This document shows, piece after piece, positions 34,655-44,011 of a stretch of 64,000 bases of DNA (the stretch's first letter is position 1; each line of letters opens with the position of its first letter). A model generated the notes under the pieces. The model did no database searches and was not told the origin of the DNA. It worked only from the letters and a program-made list of their open reading frames with translations. Location of the stretch: assembly GCA_019310485.1 (NCBI GenBank), contig JAFDEF010000003.1, positions 1-64,000 of the forward strand, in the 5' to 3' direction. The DNA comes from Deltaproteobacteria bacterium. GTDB taxonomy: Bacteria; Desulfobacterota; DSM-4660; Desulfatiglandales; HGW-15. A program made the position numbers and the translations under genes.

Positions 34655-35757
34655 CGCCTTGAAGATATGTTTAAAAGAATCCCAATGCCCAGCAAACTGA
34701 TCATCAAAGAAGAGCCCCCGTAGCTGATCAGCGGAAGGGGAAGCCCCTTCGTGGGCAAAAGACCCATTACGACTCCTATGTTGATCAGCACCTGAAGGCC
34801 CAGAAAAGTGCTGATACCCAGGGCCAGATAGGTGCTGTAAAGGTCCGGAGCATTAAGAGCGATCTGGATGCCTCGAAGCACCACCAACCCGAATAGAACA
34901 ACCACCGCCGAAACTCCTATGAAGCCTATTTCCTCAGCAATAATCGAGAGGATAAAATCCGTGTGGGGTTCAGGCAGGTAAAACAGTTTCTGCTTGCTGT
35001 TTCCCAAACCCACACCAAAAAGGCCGCCTGAACCAAAGGCGAGAAAGGAGTTTACAATCTGAAAACCCAGACCCTGAGGGTCTTGCCACGGGTTTAAGAA
35101 AGCCCACCAGCGCTTCAGCCTGTAATCCGCCCGCCAAATAAGCCAGAAAAGAGCAGGCATGGACAGGAGCACGATTCCCACTAGATGAAAGAAGCTGACT
35201 CCCCCAACAAAAAGCATAATCAAAAGCCAGGTGCCCACGATGACGACCGTGCCAAGATCCGGTTGAAGAAGAATTAAGACCATAAACGCGCCTGCCACAA
35301 CCAGGTGGGGAAAAACTCCTTTTGAAAAAAAAGACATGTTGGGCCCTTTTTTGGCCATTGAATAAGCAATGTACATTGCAAGAGAAAGCTTTGCGAGCTC
35401 CGAGGGTTGAAAAGAATAGCCTGCAAAACGGACCCATCTGCTAGCGCCGCCAACCTTCACACCTACCCCGGGGACGAGCACCACAATCAGCAAGCTGAAA
35501 CTGAGTAGAAGAAATGGGTACACTAGCTTGCGGTAAACCGTAGCGGGAATATTCTTGGCCAGCATCATGATGCACAAGCCTGCAAGTGAGAACATGGCCT
35601 GGCGCTTCAGGTAGTAGTAGCTGTCGCCTATTTTGTGTTCAGCCACGAAAGAGCTAGCACTGTAGATTGCCACCAGGCCAAAGGCCACCAGCAAAAGTGT
35701 GGGTATCAGCAGAAAATAATCGTACCTGAAGTTTTCCTTTATCTCATCAATTGCCAT
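34651..35757 (-). CDS. ftsW: FtsW, SEDS peptidoglycan polymerase of division
   Basis: A 368-residue membrane protein with about ten segments. GLVAIYSASSFVAEH at the start, KLSLAMYIAYSMAKKGP, LLQPDLGTVVI and the C-terminal ISTFLGLQVLINIGVVMGLL plus KGLPLPLISYGGSSLMI mark it as SEDS family. It polymerises glycan strands together with FtsI. It is followed by murG with a 4-nt overlap and overlaps murD by 11 nt; position in the cluster supports FtsW rather than RodA. Confidence 0.96.
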   Translation of the reverse strand: MAIDEIKENFRYDYFLLIPTLLLVAFGLVAIYSASSFVAEHKIGDSYYYLKRQAMFSLAGLCIMMLAKNIPATVYRKLVYPFLLLSFSLLIVVLVPGVGVKVGGASRWVRFAGYSFQPSELAKLSLAMYIAYSMAKKGPNMSFFSKGVFPHLVVAGAFMVLILLQPDLGTVVIVGTWLLIMLFVGGVSFFHLVGIVLLSMPALFWLIWRADYRLKRWWAFLNPWQDPQGLGFQIVNSFLAFGSGGLFGVGLGNSKQKLFYLPEPHTDFILSIIAEEIGFIGVSAVVVLFGLVVLRGIQIALNAPDLYSTYLALGISTFLGLQVLINIGVVMGLLPTKGLPLPLISYGGSSLMISLLGIGILLNISSRR

Positions 35758-37111
35758 GAACGAGCTTCCTTACCGCCTCTTTGAAAACGTTGCCTCTTTG
35801 AGCGTAATCTGAAAACATGTCAAAACTGGAGCATGCAGGGGCAAGAACAACCACGTAGCCCGGTTTTGCTGAAAGAAAAGCCTGGGAAACTGCATCCTCC
35901 ATGTCTTCGGCCACTGAATAAGGGACCGTGCCCTCAAACCACTTTGCAATCAGGTCTTTCGACTCCCCCAACAATACAGCCCTTTTTACCTGTTTCTTTG
36001 CAACCTTAGCGAGTTGGGAGTAATCCCCTCCTTTGTGGCGACCGCCGGCAATAAGCACCACGGGGGAGTGAAAGCTGGAAATCGATTTTGATGCAGCATC
36101 TACATTTGTAGCTTTTGAGTCATTGTAAAAATCAATACCATTAATCGATGCCACATGCTCGAGTCTATGGGGAAGCCCCTTGAATCCGTCTATAGCTTGC
36201 TGAATCAGAGCGGGCTCTAATCCCAGCTCGAGCCCGACGAGAATTGCAGGCATCAGATTTTCCATGTTGTGCCTTCCCGGCAAGGAGAATCTTTCAACAC
36301 TGAAGAGGTATTTATCTTTTTCGTGCAAGAAGGCTTTCACTGATGTGCCATTCATAAAAGCATGGCGATTGCGTTTCTCCTGCCAGCCGTATCGCAACAC
36401 ACGCAGCCCTTTTTGGGTAGGAGTGACTTCGCGAAGAAGCCTGTCATCATCATTAACTATCGCTGTGTCACCTTTTTTCATGTTTTGAAATATCTTTAGT
36501 TTTGACCGAGCATAGGCTTCGAAGCTTTCATAACGGTCCAGATGATCGGGGGAAATATTAAGTATGATGGCACATGTCGGGTGGAACTTTTCCACTGCAT
36601 CCAACTGAAAACTGCTGACTTCTACCACCGCGTAGTCGGCACGCTCCCCTTCTGCAGGGTAATCAATCAGGGGTCTTCCTATATTTCCTCCAACGAAGAC
36701 CCTGCACCCCGCACCCTCGAGCATAGAACCTAGGAAAGCAGTAACCGTGGACTTCCCGTTGGTTCCTGTGACAGCCAAGATGGGAATTTCTATTGCCCTT
36801 GAGGCCAGTTCCATTTCTCCTATAACTGGAATGCCTCTCTCCCTTGCTGCTTTAAGCGGCCCGATATCGAGTGGCACACCCGGGCTTATAACGATCAAGT
36901 CCGAATTCAGAAAGCTGCTTTCCCTGTGGGTCCCGCACTCCAGCCTAACCCCAAGTTCCCGGACTTCGAGGATCAGGTGCGGATCCAATTCGTCCCCCGT
37001 CTTTATTTCGCTAACACTCACCCGGGCCCCCTTTTTGGTCAGGTAGCGTGCTGCTGAGATCCCGGATTTTCCCAGTCCGACCACGAGTACCTTTTTCCCG
37101 GCTACCTTCAT
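35747..37111 (-). CDS. murD: UDP-N-acetylmuramoyl-L-alanine--D-glutamate ligase
   Basis: A 454-residue Mur ligase adding D-Glu. The N-terminal KVLVVGLGKSGISAARYL, P-loop AVTGTNGKSTVTAFLG, NISPDHLDRYESFEAYARSK and the C-terminal LPHRLEHV...DFYNDSKATNVDAASKSI and LIAGGRHKGGDYSQL are diagnostic. It lies 19 nt downstream of mraY and overlaps ftsW by 11 nt. Confidence 0.97.
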   Translation of the reverse strand: MKVAGKKVLVVGLGKSGISAARYLTKKGARVSVSEIKTGDELDPHLILEVRELGVRLECGTHRESSFLNSDLIVISPGVPLDIGPLKAARERGIPVIGEMELASRAIEIPILAVTGTNGKSTVTAFLGSMLEGAGCRVFVGGNIGRPLIDYPAEGERADYAVVEVSSFQLDAVEKFHPTCAIILNISPDHLDRYESFEAYARSKLKIFQNMKKGDTAIVNDDDRLLREVTPTQKGLRVLRYGWQEKRNRHAFMNGTSVKAFLHEKDKYLFSVERFSLPGRHNMENLMPAILVGLELGLEPALIQQAIDGFKGLPHRLEHVASINGIDFYNDSKATNVDAASKSISSFHSPVVLIAGGRHKGGDYSQLAKVAKKQVKRAVLLGESKDLIAKWFEGTVPYSVAEDMEDAVSQAFLSAKPGYVVVLAPACSSFDMFSDYAQRGNVFKEAVRKLVHGN

Positions 37112-37130
37112 TTAACCTTCCCGCACACAT

Positions 37131-38210
37131 TTACCTCAGTTTTAAAGTGCTTATGGATAATAGTGCCAAAATTATTGCTATGATCCAGAAGCGAACAGTT
37201 ATTTTCGACTCCGGCCATCCTTTTAGCTCAAAATGGTGATGCAGCGGCGCCATGCGAAAAATCCGTCCCCCTCCGGTCATTCGAAAATAGGCAACCTGGA
37301 ATATGACGGAAAGAGTTTCAACAACAAAAAGCCCGCCTACTAGGACAAGAACGATCTCCTGCTTAGTGATGACTGCAACCGTTCCGAGAACAGCCCCCAG
37401 GGGCAGCGAGCCCACATCTCCCATGAAGACATCGGCAGGAAAGGCGTTGTACCACAAGAACCCCAAACCGGCCCCCACAACTGCTCCACATGCCACTGAT
37501 AGTTCTCCCGCTCCAGCCACGTATGGTATTTGAAGGTAGGAGGCAATCTTGACGTGCCCTGCCAGGTAAGAGAAAATCACATAGCTGCCAAATGCAATAA
37601 CAATCGGGCCAATGGCAAGACCGTCCAATCCATCCGTAAGGTTAACTGCATTTGAGGCTCCCACAATAATAAAGATTGCTAGCACAATATAGCCTATCCC
37701 CAGATCTGGGCTCACATTCTTGAAAAAGGGAAGATTCAACCGTGTGTCATAACCGGGAAAGTAGTACAAGCTGAGCGCCACTATCAGGGCCACGAGCACC
37801 TGGAGGGAAAATTTCGCTTTAATACTGAGGCCGCGACTACTTTTTCGAACTGTTTTCAGGTAATCATCTAAAAAGCCAATCGCGCCAAAGCAGCCCATCA
37901 CCAACAGGACAAGCAGAACATAGATGTTTCTGACATCAGCCCACAACAGGGTCGAAATTATTACTACGGGGAGTATGAGACATCCTCCCATTGTAGGGGT
38001 ACCTTCTTTAGTCTTGTGGTTTGGGGGACCATCTTCCCTGATTGGCTGGCCTATCTGCATCTGTTTCAGCTTCCCGATCACCCACCCTCCAAAAAAGAGC
38101 AGTAGAATAAGAGCAAAAAGGCTGGATATGATGGTTCTGAACGTAATGTAACGGAAAACATTCAGCCATGAAATGTCAGCATGAAAAAAATATATTAGTT
38201 TGTAGAGCAT
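37131..38210 (-). CDS. mraY: Phospho-MurNAc-pentapeptide translocase
   Basis: A 359-residue inner-membrane enzyme that makes lipid I from undecaprenyl phosphate. The signatures [41 protein letters not shown] and the C-terminal [18 protein letters not shown] are intact, with about ten hydrophobic segments. It is preceded on the same strand by the stand-alone response regulator (35 nt), not directly by murF as usual. Confidence 0.97.
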   Translation of the reverse strand: MLYKLIYFFHADISWLNVFRYITFRTIISSLFALILLLFFGGWVIGKLKQMQIGQPIREDGPPNHKTKEGTPTMGGCLILPVVIISTLLWADVRNIYVLLVLLVMGCFGAIGFLDDYLKTVRKSSRGLSIKAKFSLQVLVALIVALSLYYFPGYDTRLNLPFFKNVSPDLGIGYIVLAIFIIVGASNAVNLTDGLDGLAIGPIVIAFGSYVIFSYLAGHVKIASYLQIPYVAGAGELSVACGAVVGAGLGFLWYNAFPADVFMGDVGSLPLGAVLGTVAVITKQEIVLVLVGGLFVVETLSVIFQVAYFRMTGGGRIFRMAPLHHHFELKGWPESKITVRFWIIAIILALLSISTLKLR

Positions 38211-38245
38211 TAAATGATCCTTTGCTTTTCAGACTACCTTTCGGA

Positions 38246-38623
38246 CTAAAGGGTTGCTTTTCCCAGCGCTGAAGCCACCACCTTCAAAAACATCGGAATC
38301 TGAAAGGGTTTTCTGAGAAAGCCTGCAACCGGTGGAATCTCGTTTCCAATGCTTGAAAAATCGACGGAGTTGCCGGTCATGACAATAATTTTCTCCCTAC
38401 GTCCCTCTTTTTTCATTTGTCTGAGGAGCTCAATACCGTTTACTCGCGGCATGTTTATGTCAGTGACCAGCAAATCAAAGCGTCTCTTCTTCATCTGGTT
38501 CAGAGAATCCTCGCCATCTCTTGCAAGTGCGACCTTAAACCCTTCGCCTGAAAGAGCATCGTAGAGAAGCATCCTGATGCCCGCTTCGTCGTCAGCTACC
38601 AAGATCTTTTTTGTTCCAGCCAC
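38246..38623 (-). CDS. Stand-alone response-regulator receiver protein
   Basis: A 125-residue CheY-like receiver. The acid pair VADDEAG (Asp11/Asp12), the phosphoacceptor Asp55 in LLVTDINMPRVNG, the Thr in IVMTGN and the Lys in GFLRKPF are all present, so it should be phosphorylatable. There is no output domain and no histidine kinase nearby. It sits between murF (19 nt) and mraY (35 nt) within the division cluster, same strand, so it is made together with peptidoglycan enzymes. It could act by protein contact on cell division or wall synthesis. No receiver is expected at this point of the cluster. Confidence 0.88.
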   Translation of the reverse strand: MAGTKKILVADDEAGIRMLLYDALSGEGFKVALARDGEDSLNQMKKRRFDLLVTDINMPRVNGIELLRQMKKEGRREKIIVMTGNSVDFSSIGNEIPPVAGFLRKPFQIPMFLKVVASALGKATL

Positions 38624-38642
38624 CTGGCTTTTCCTCCCGGCA

Positions 38643-40046
38643 CTAGTTTTTTAGTAGATCGACTACCTTATCAAGGCCTGTAAGGCGCGACCCCTTCAGG
38701 AACACCACGTCATCCCTGGCAATCAGCTCCCGGATCTTCTCTGCCATTTCGCTGTGCGATGTGGCTACAAACGTTTTCTCAGGTGGAAACCCTTTTTCTG
38801 CCGCCCCCCTTACCATTTCCTGCGCATGATCACCAAAGGCCAGGAAATAACTCGCTCCTGATTCAGCTACTAAGCTGCCAGCTTCAAAATGCGCACGCTT
38901 GGTTTCTTCCCCCAACTCCAGCATCTCTCCCAGCCCTACGATCAATTTCCCCTTTTCTTGCACAAAACTCTTGAGCGATTGCATTGCTGCATTAAGAGAC
39001 AAGGGGTTGGCGTTGTAGGTATCATCCACCAGGGTGGCGCCACCAGCCAGTTCACTTACAGTAAAGCGGCCCTGAATGCCCCTGAATAGCCGCAGACCCT
39101 CTGCAATTTGCTCTGCAGGCTTATCCAGGCAAAAGGCTACGGCAGAGGCTGCAAGCGCATTAAAAAGATTTTGTATGCCGGGTACATTTAATTTGACTGC
39201 AACTGTTTTCTCCCCGTATTGAAGCTCAAAGGAGAGGCCTTTGGGGCCCATGTTCTGCACTTTGTCGGCTCTCAAATCATTTTTTGGCCCAAGGCCGAAG
39301 GTAACTTTCTTGCGGTTAAACGGAGATGCTGCCTCCATCAAAAGCTGGTCATCTCCATTTAAAACAACCAGGGCATCAGGTGATATTTTTTCGAGGAGCT
39401 CCACTTTGGCTCTGGCCACCCCTTTAAGATCCCCTACACCCTCGAGGTGAGCTTTACCCACGTTGGTGATGACACCTATGGAAGGATCAGCTATTTCGGT
39501 CAGGCGGCCGATCTCTCCGGGTCGATTCATTGCTATCTCAAGTACGGCTGCCTTGTGTCGGTCATCAAGTGAAAGCAGAGTAAGCGGCACTCCTATCAGG
39601 TTGTTAAAGTTCCCCTTGCTCTTGAGCGTTTCGTTGCTGAGTTGCAGAATACTTGCTGTCATTTCCTTGGTTGTGGTCTTGCCGGCACTGCCGGTAACGG
39701 CTATCACTGCCACATGGTGCTCAGCTCTCCACCATGCTGCAAGATCCCCAAGAGCCTTCAAGGTGTCCTGCACGTATATCACCGAGATCTCTTCGCGCAG
39801 TATTGACGATGGACAGTCCCTCTCAAGAACAAGGCCACTGGCTCCATTTTCAACAGCTTTTAAGGCGAAATCATGACCGTCATACTTTTCTCCTTTAAGG
39901 GCCCAGAAAAGGTATCCTTGAGAGATTTGCCGGGAATCCGTGCTAAGGCCGCGAAACACATGCTTTCGGCTGCCGCTGATCCGAGCTCCTTGGAGTGCTG
40001 AAACAATCTCCCCTGCTGTAATTTCTCTCCACCTGGCAGTCATCAA
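38643..40046 (-). CDS. murF: UDP-MurNAc-tripeptide--D-Ala-D-Ala ligase
   Basis: A 467-residue Mur ligase that adds D-Ala-D-Ala. The N-terminal domain shows GLSTDSRQISQGYLFWALKG, the P-loop AVTGSAGKTTTKEMTASIL, and the middle GVITNVGKAHLEGVGDLKGV. The C-terminal VDDTYNANPLSLNAAMQSL with IVGLGEMLELGEE is specific for MurF. Its start overlaps the murE stop by 4 nt. Confidence 0.97.
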   Translation of the reverse strand: MMTARWREITAGEIVSALQGARISGSRKHVFRGLSTDSRQISQGYLFWALKGEKYDGHDFALKAVENGASGLVLERDCPSSILREEISVIYVQDTLKALGDLAAWWRAEHHVAVIAVTGSAGKTTTKEMTASILQLSNETLKSKGNFNNLIGVPLTLLSLDDRHKAAVLEIAMNRPGEIGRLTEIADPSIGVITNVGKAHLEGVGDLKGVARAKVELLEKISPDALVVLNGDDQLLMEAASPFNRKKVTFGLGPKNDLRADKVQNMGPKGLSFELQYGEKTVAVKLNVPGIQNLFNALAASAVAFCLDKPAEQIAEGLRLFRGIQGRFTVSELAGGATLVDDTYNANPLSLNAAMQSLKSFVQEKGKLIVGLGEMLELGEETKRAHFEAGSLVAESGASYFLAFGDHAQEMVRGAAEKGFPPEKTFVATSHSEMAEKIRELIARDDVVFLKGSRLTGLDKVVDLLKN

Positions 40047-41560
40047 ACTCCCCCGGATAGGGCCATAGCCGCCTCTTCCCGATCATCGAAATGAACTCTT
40101 TTGTTGCCGATAATCTGGTAATCCTCGTGCCCTTTGCCTGCTATCAAAACTATGTCTTCATTTTCAGCAATGGAAATAGCCATTCGGATCGCTTTGCGCC
40201 TGTCAACTTCAACAAGATAGCTACCTCTGGCCAGGGGGCTATCCTCCACAGGCCAGCTGACTTTCTTGGAGCCTGAATCCCTAGTTCCCTTCTCAATCTC
40301 AGCAATGATGGATGCTGGGTCTTCGCTCCGGGGATTGTCTGAGGTGACAACAACGAGGTCACTGTGCTCCCCTGCAACACGTCCCATTTCATACCTCTTC
40401 CCTTTGTCTCTGTCGCCTCCACATCCGAAAACCGTGATCACTCTTGCGCCGGTCAAAGGCCTCAAGGACTGAAGAACCTTCAAAAGAGCATCGGGTGTGT
40501 GCGCGTAGTCAACCACAACCATAGCTCCCTGGAGGTTCCGGACAATTTCAAGGCGACCGGGAACCACAGTAAGGCTTTCCACTCCCCTTGCAACCGCATC
40601 CTGGTCAGCCCCAAGCGAGAAGGCAGCGGCTGCCGCGGCAAGTATATTGTAAATATTATGGTATCCCAGGAGAGGAGAGTGAATCATTTTTGTTCCAGCC
40701 GGAGTAATCAGCCGGGCCTTAATACCTTGTTTGCTTGCCGATACATTATCTGCCCGCACATGACATTCTGTGCCAAGGCCGTATGTCAACTTGCGAACCC
40801 CGGTCAGTGAAATAAGCTGTTCGCCTCTAGGATCATCCAAGTTTATAACAGCAACAGGGTCGCGTGCAGGGTTAACTTTTTCGAGGCAGCGGAAAAGATT
40901 GCTCTTTGCGTTGAAATAGGCTTCCATGCTTTTGTGGTAGTCGAGGTGATCTCTTGAAAAATTTGTGAACACTGCCACTCTGAAAGGGCAATCAATTGTC
41001 CTTTTTTGGTCAAGTGCATGAGAAGAAACTTCCGTGATTGCATGTGTTACCCCTGCATTTGCCATTTCCCGCAAAAAGCGCATAAGATCCACGGATTCAG
41101 GTGTGGTGACAGGAGCGGGAAAGATCTTCTCCGAATAATGATAGCTTATGGTCCCTATTATCCCCGGGTTCGCGCCCCAGACTTTTAATATTGACTCCAG
41201 GATGTAACTGGTTGTTGTTTTCCCGTTAGTACCGGTGATACCTATGAGTTCCATTGCTTCAAAAGGTTTCTGATAAAAATTCGCTGCAAGTTTTGAAAGT
41301 GCCCTTCTTGAATCCGGAACTAGTATCCTTGTGCCAACGTCCGGCATTTTTTCAAGGCTCTCCCCCACCACTGCAACAGCACCCATTTGAACTGCGCTCT
41401 GCAGGAAGTCGTGACCGTCAAGTCTGGTTCCCCTTAAAGCAACAAACATGAATCCAGGTTCTACCTTCCTAGAGTCATAGACAAGGCCTTGCACTTCCTG
41501 ATCGGGATCACCAAGGAGTTCATAGTCATCCAAGCCTTCCAGCATTTTGCCAAGCTTCAT
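40043..41560 (-). CDS. murE: UDP-MurNAc-L-Ala-D-Glu--diaminopimelate ligase
   Basis: A 505-residue Mur ligase adding the third stem residue. GLVYDSRKVEPGFMFVALRG, P-loop GITGTNGKTTTSYILES, SSHALDQKR and DYAHTPDALLKVL are typical. TSDNPRSEDP contains the DNPR motif that is associated with meso-diaminopimelate instead of lysine, so a Gram-negative type peptide stem is expected. It overlaps murF by 4 nt and is 125 nt downstream of ftsI. Confidence 0.97.
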   Translation of the reverse strand: MKLGKMLEGLDDYELLGDPDQEVQGLVYDSRKVEPGFMFVALRGTRLDGHDFLQSAVQMGAVAVVGESLEKMPDVGTRILVPDSRRALSKLAANFYQKPFEAMELIGITGTNGKTTTSYILESILKVWGANPGIIGTISYHYSEKIFPAPVTTPESVDLMRFLREMANAGVTHAITEVSSHALDQKRTIDCPFRVAVFTNFSRDHLDYHKSMEAYFNAKSNLFRCLEKVNPARDPVAVINLDDPRGEQLISLTGVRKLTYGLGTECHVRADNVSASKQGIKARLITPAGTKMIHSPLLGYHNIYNILAAAAAAFSLGADQDAVARGVESLTVVPGRLEIVRNLQGAMVVVDYAHTPDALLKVLQSLRPLTGARVITVFGCGGDRDKGKRYEMGRVAGEHSDLVVVTSDNPRSEDPASIIAEIEKGTRDSGSKKVSWPVEDSPLARGSYLVEVDRRKAIRMAISIAENEDIVLIAGKGHEDYQIIGNKRVHFDDREEAAMALSGGV

Positions 41561-41685
41561 TTCTCAAATGCTCCGGCATGGGCATTCCTGCCTGCTAAGA
41601 GCGACACGAGCCCTTGCAATTGGGGAACAGCCCCCCACACATCCGTGTTTTCTCTTCCGGCTGTTTTCAAGAGGTTCCCTCCTTT

Positions 41686-43647
41686 TTAGATCGGGGGATG
41701 AAAACTAACTTTGACTTTCGATATTTTCCCAAGTGGATGTCCTGCTTTTGGACTTTGCGATACTGCCAGTCCGGTCCCCTCCAGCACTACTTCCAATCCA
41801 AGAGACCTGGCTTCCCTGAGCACATCCCGCATTGTCTGTCCTGTGAAATCCGGAAGGAAATCAGGATTGATTTCTCTTACCTTTGACTCCAGAGATCGGT
41901 CGGGACGCGAAGGGAATTTTTGTTTCTCTTCTTTATTTTTAACGAGCACAAGCTGTGGATGAACACCTAGATGATTCAGACTCCATGCGCCAACTTCCCT
42001 GAAAACGGGGGCTGCCACTACCCCACCGTACCTGTTCCCCTGGGGTTCATTCAACATAACAAGTATAACAAGTTTCGGCCTGTCTACCGGAACAAAACCC
42101 ACGAACAACGACACGTATTTTTGATTAGAATAGCTCCTGGTCCGAGGATCCACCTTTTGAGAGGTCCCTGTCTTTCCTGCCACCCTGTAGCCTTCTATTG
42201 CGGCCAGCGAACCTGTTCCTTCTTTACTAACCACGTGCTCAAGAATTTCTGCGACCTTGCTTGCTGTCTCGGCTGAAATGACCCGCCTCACCAACCTAGG
42301 AGGAGTTTTTCTGATCACCTTCCCCTCCTCATCTCTTATTTCTCTGACCAGGTATGGCCGCATAAGCCTGCCTCTATTGGCAATGGCAGCCATGGCCATG
42401 ACCAATTGCAGAGAGGTGGCTGTCATGCCCTGCCCGAAGCAAATGGTAGCTTTTTCGATTTCTTTTGCACTTTCAACGGGTCTGACAAAACCGCTCCTTT
42501 CTCCGATCAAATCTATTCCTGTTTTGCGGCCAAATCCAAATTTTCTTAAGTACTCGTAGAACCTTTCATAGCCCAGTTTTTCTCCTATCTTCACTGCGCC
42601 TATGTTACTTGAGAAGGCAATGATTTCCCGTACTGAAAGGAAATCATATCCTCCTGCGTGGTGGTCATGTATAATACGCCTGCCGACCCGGTATTCTCCT
42701 TTCTCGCAATAAAATTTCATGTCAGGAGAAATAGTGCCGCTATCAAGGGCGGCTCCCAGCAAGAAAGCCTTAATAACGGAACCCGGCTCGTAGCAGTCGG
42801 TGATGGTTCGGTTTCTCCACTGATAAGAGTGATACTTCCAGAAAACGTTTGGGTTGAAGGAAGGAGAAACCGCCATGGCCAGGACTTCTCCGCTTACAGC
42901 ATTGACGATAACGCACTGGCCGCTCTTTGATTTTGTTTTAGCAACCGCGGCATTAAGAGCTTGCTGGGCCCTATACTGAACATCTTTGTCAATGGTTAAG
43001 ACCAGATCATGAGTTTCGCGTCCGTCGGAGACCACTCGGCTCACATAGAAGGGGCGGCCAAGAGCATCACGCATTTGCACGAGTCTGCACTCTGGTCCTC
43101 TCAGGATTTTATCATATGCCTTTTCAAGGCCCTCAAGACCTTTGTGATCGGTTCCGGCAAAGCCCAGCACATGAGCGGCAATCTCTTTCCCGGGATAGTA
43201 CCGTCGTGATTCCTTTGTAAAACCGACTCCCTCAAGATGGAGTGATTTCACTTGCTTAACTTTGTCCGGCTCCTCCCTTCGAACCAGCCACACAAAGGGA
43301 CGCTTGCTATTGAGAACGCGGAAAATTTTGCTTTGCTTGACTTGAAGTGTCCGGGCAAGTTTTCTTGAGGCAAGCAGCTTCTCCTTTATTAGGGCGGGAC
43401 GTGCATAAATTGAGTCGACGCTGATGCTGACAGCCAATTCATGCCCTTCTCTGTCGTAAATCGTACCCCTTTTTGAAGGCAGTCTGATAACATCTCTATA
43501 TCCGGCAAGGGCGATGGAGGTCAGCCTCTCCCTTTCAAGGACTTGAAGCTGGTAGGCTCTTGAGAGAATAATTCCCAGTCCCCCCACAAAAAAAAATGTA
43601 ACCACATATATTCGGAACCTAATCCATTTCTTTTCCCTGACTTTCAT
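41686..43647 (-). CDS. ftsI: FtsI-type division transpeptidase with C-terminal PASTA domain
   Basis: A 653-residue class B penicillin-binding protein. One N-terminal membrane anchor (about 12-32), a pedestal domain (RGTIYDREGHELAVSISV), then the transpeptidase domain with YEPGSVIKAF (SxxK serine), FSSNIGAVKIGE (SxN) and RVAGKTGTSQKV (KTG). The last about 65 residues (PDFTGQTMRDVLREARSLGL...SPKAGHPL) form a PASTA domain, which is common in Gram-positive and Desulfobacterota PBPs but not in E. coli FtsI. It crosslinks septal peptidoglycan in the periplasm. Its start overlaps the end of ftsL by 4 nt. Confidence 0.95.
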   Translation of the reverse strand: MKVREKKWIRFRIYVVTFFFVGGLGIILSRAYQLQVLERERLTSIALAGYRDVIRLPSKRGTIYDREGHELAVSISVDSIYARPALIKEKLLASRKLARTLQVKQSKIFRVLNSKRPFVWLVRREEPDKVKQVKSLHLEGVGFTKESRRYYPGKEIAAHVLGFAGTDHKGLEGLEKAYDKILRGPECRLVQMRDALGRPFYVSRVVSDGRETHDLVLTIDKDVQYRAQQALNAAVAKTKSKSGQCVIVNAVSGEVLAMAVSPSFNPNVFWKYHSYQWRNRTITDCYEPGSVIKAFLLGAALDSGTISPDMKFYCEKGEYRVGRRIIHDHHAGGYDFLSVREIIAFSSNIGAVKIGEKLGYERFYEYLRKFGFGRKTGIDLIGERSGFVRPVESAKEIEKATICFGQGMTATSLQLVMAMAAIANRGRLMRPYLVREIRDEEGKVIRKTPPRLVRRVISAETASKVAEILEHVVSKEGTGSLAAIEGYRVAGKTGTSQKVDPRTRSYSNQKYVSLFVGFVPVDRPKLVILVMLNEPQGNRYGGVVAAPVFREVGAWSLNHLGVHPQLVLVKNKEEKQKFPSRPDRSLESKVREINPDFLPDFTGQTMRDVLREARSLGLEVVLEGTGLAVSQSPKAGHPLGKISKVKVSFHPPI

Positions 43648-44009
43648 GGCAAAATGACAACTTGGGCTGGTGAAACAGCTTTTAGTCCAAGCTCTCGCGC
43701 GGCACTTTCCAGATATTGAGGGGATCTGAGGTAAGCCAATTCAACCTTGAGTTTCTGGTTTAGCTCTTTGAGTTTCAATTCTTTTTGCTGAAGCATGCTC
43801 ATATTATAACCTATCTGAGTCCCCTCGAAATTGGACCAAACATAGCCTATCCCGCTTACCATAAAGATCAAAAGCAGGATGCTTACAAGGAGAACCTGCC
43901 GGAAGGTCAGGCGGAATCTTCTCCTTTTTTTCCTGGCATTTTGAATACGAATGCCGGTCCTGGCGTTTCGGTTTGCTTCTGCTTCAAGTGTTCTGATCGG
44001 CCTAACCAT
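43644..44009 (-). CDS. ftsL: Cell division protein FtsL
   Basis: A 121-residue bitopic protein. A basic N-terminal tail (residues 1-33, many Arg) precedes a membrane helix at about 36-56 (FRQVLLVSILLLIFMVSG). A periplasmic coiled coil (YNMSMLQQKELKLKELNQKL) follows and a short tail LESAARELGLKAVSP. FtsL links FtsQ/FtsB to FtsW/FtsI. Sequence identity in this family is low, so the call rests on size, topology and position between rsmH and ftsI. Confidence 0.88.
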   Translation of the reverse strand: MVRPIRTLEAEANRNARTGIRIQNARKKRRRFRLTFRQVLLVSILLLIFMVSGIGYVWSNFEGTQIGYNMSMLQQKELKLKELNQKLKVELAYLRSPQYLESAARELGLKAVSPAQVVILP

Positions 44010-44011
44010 TT

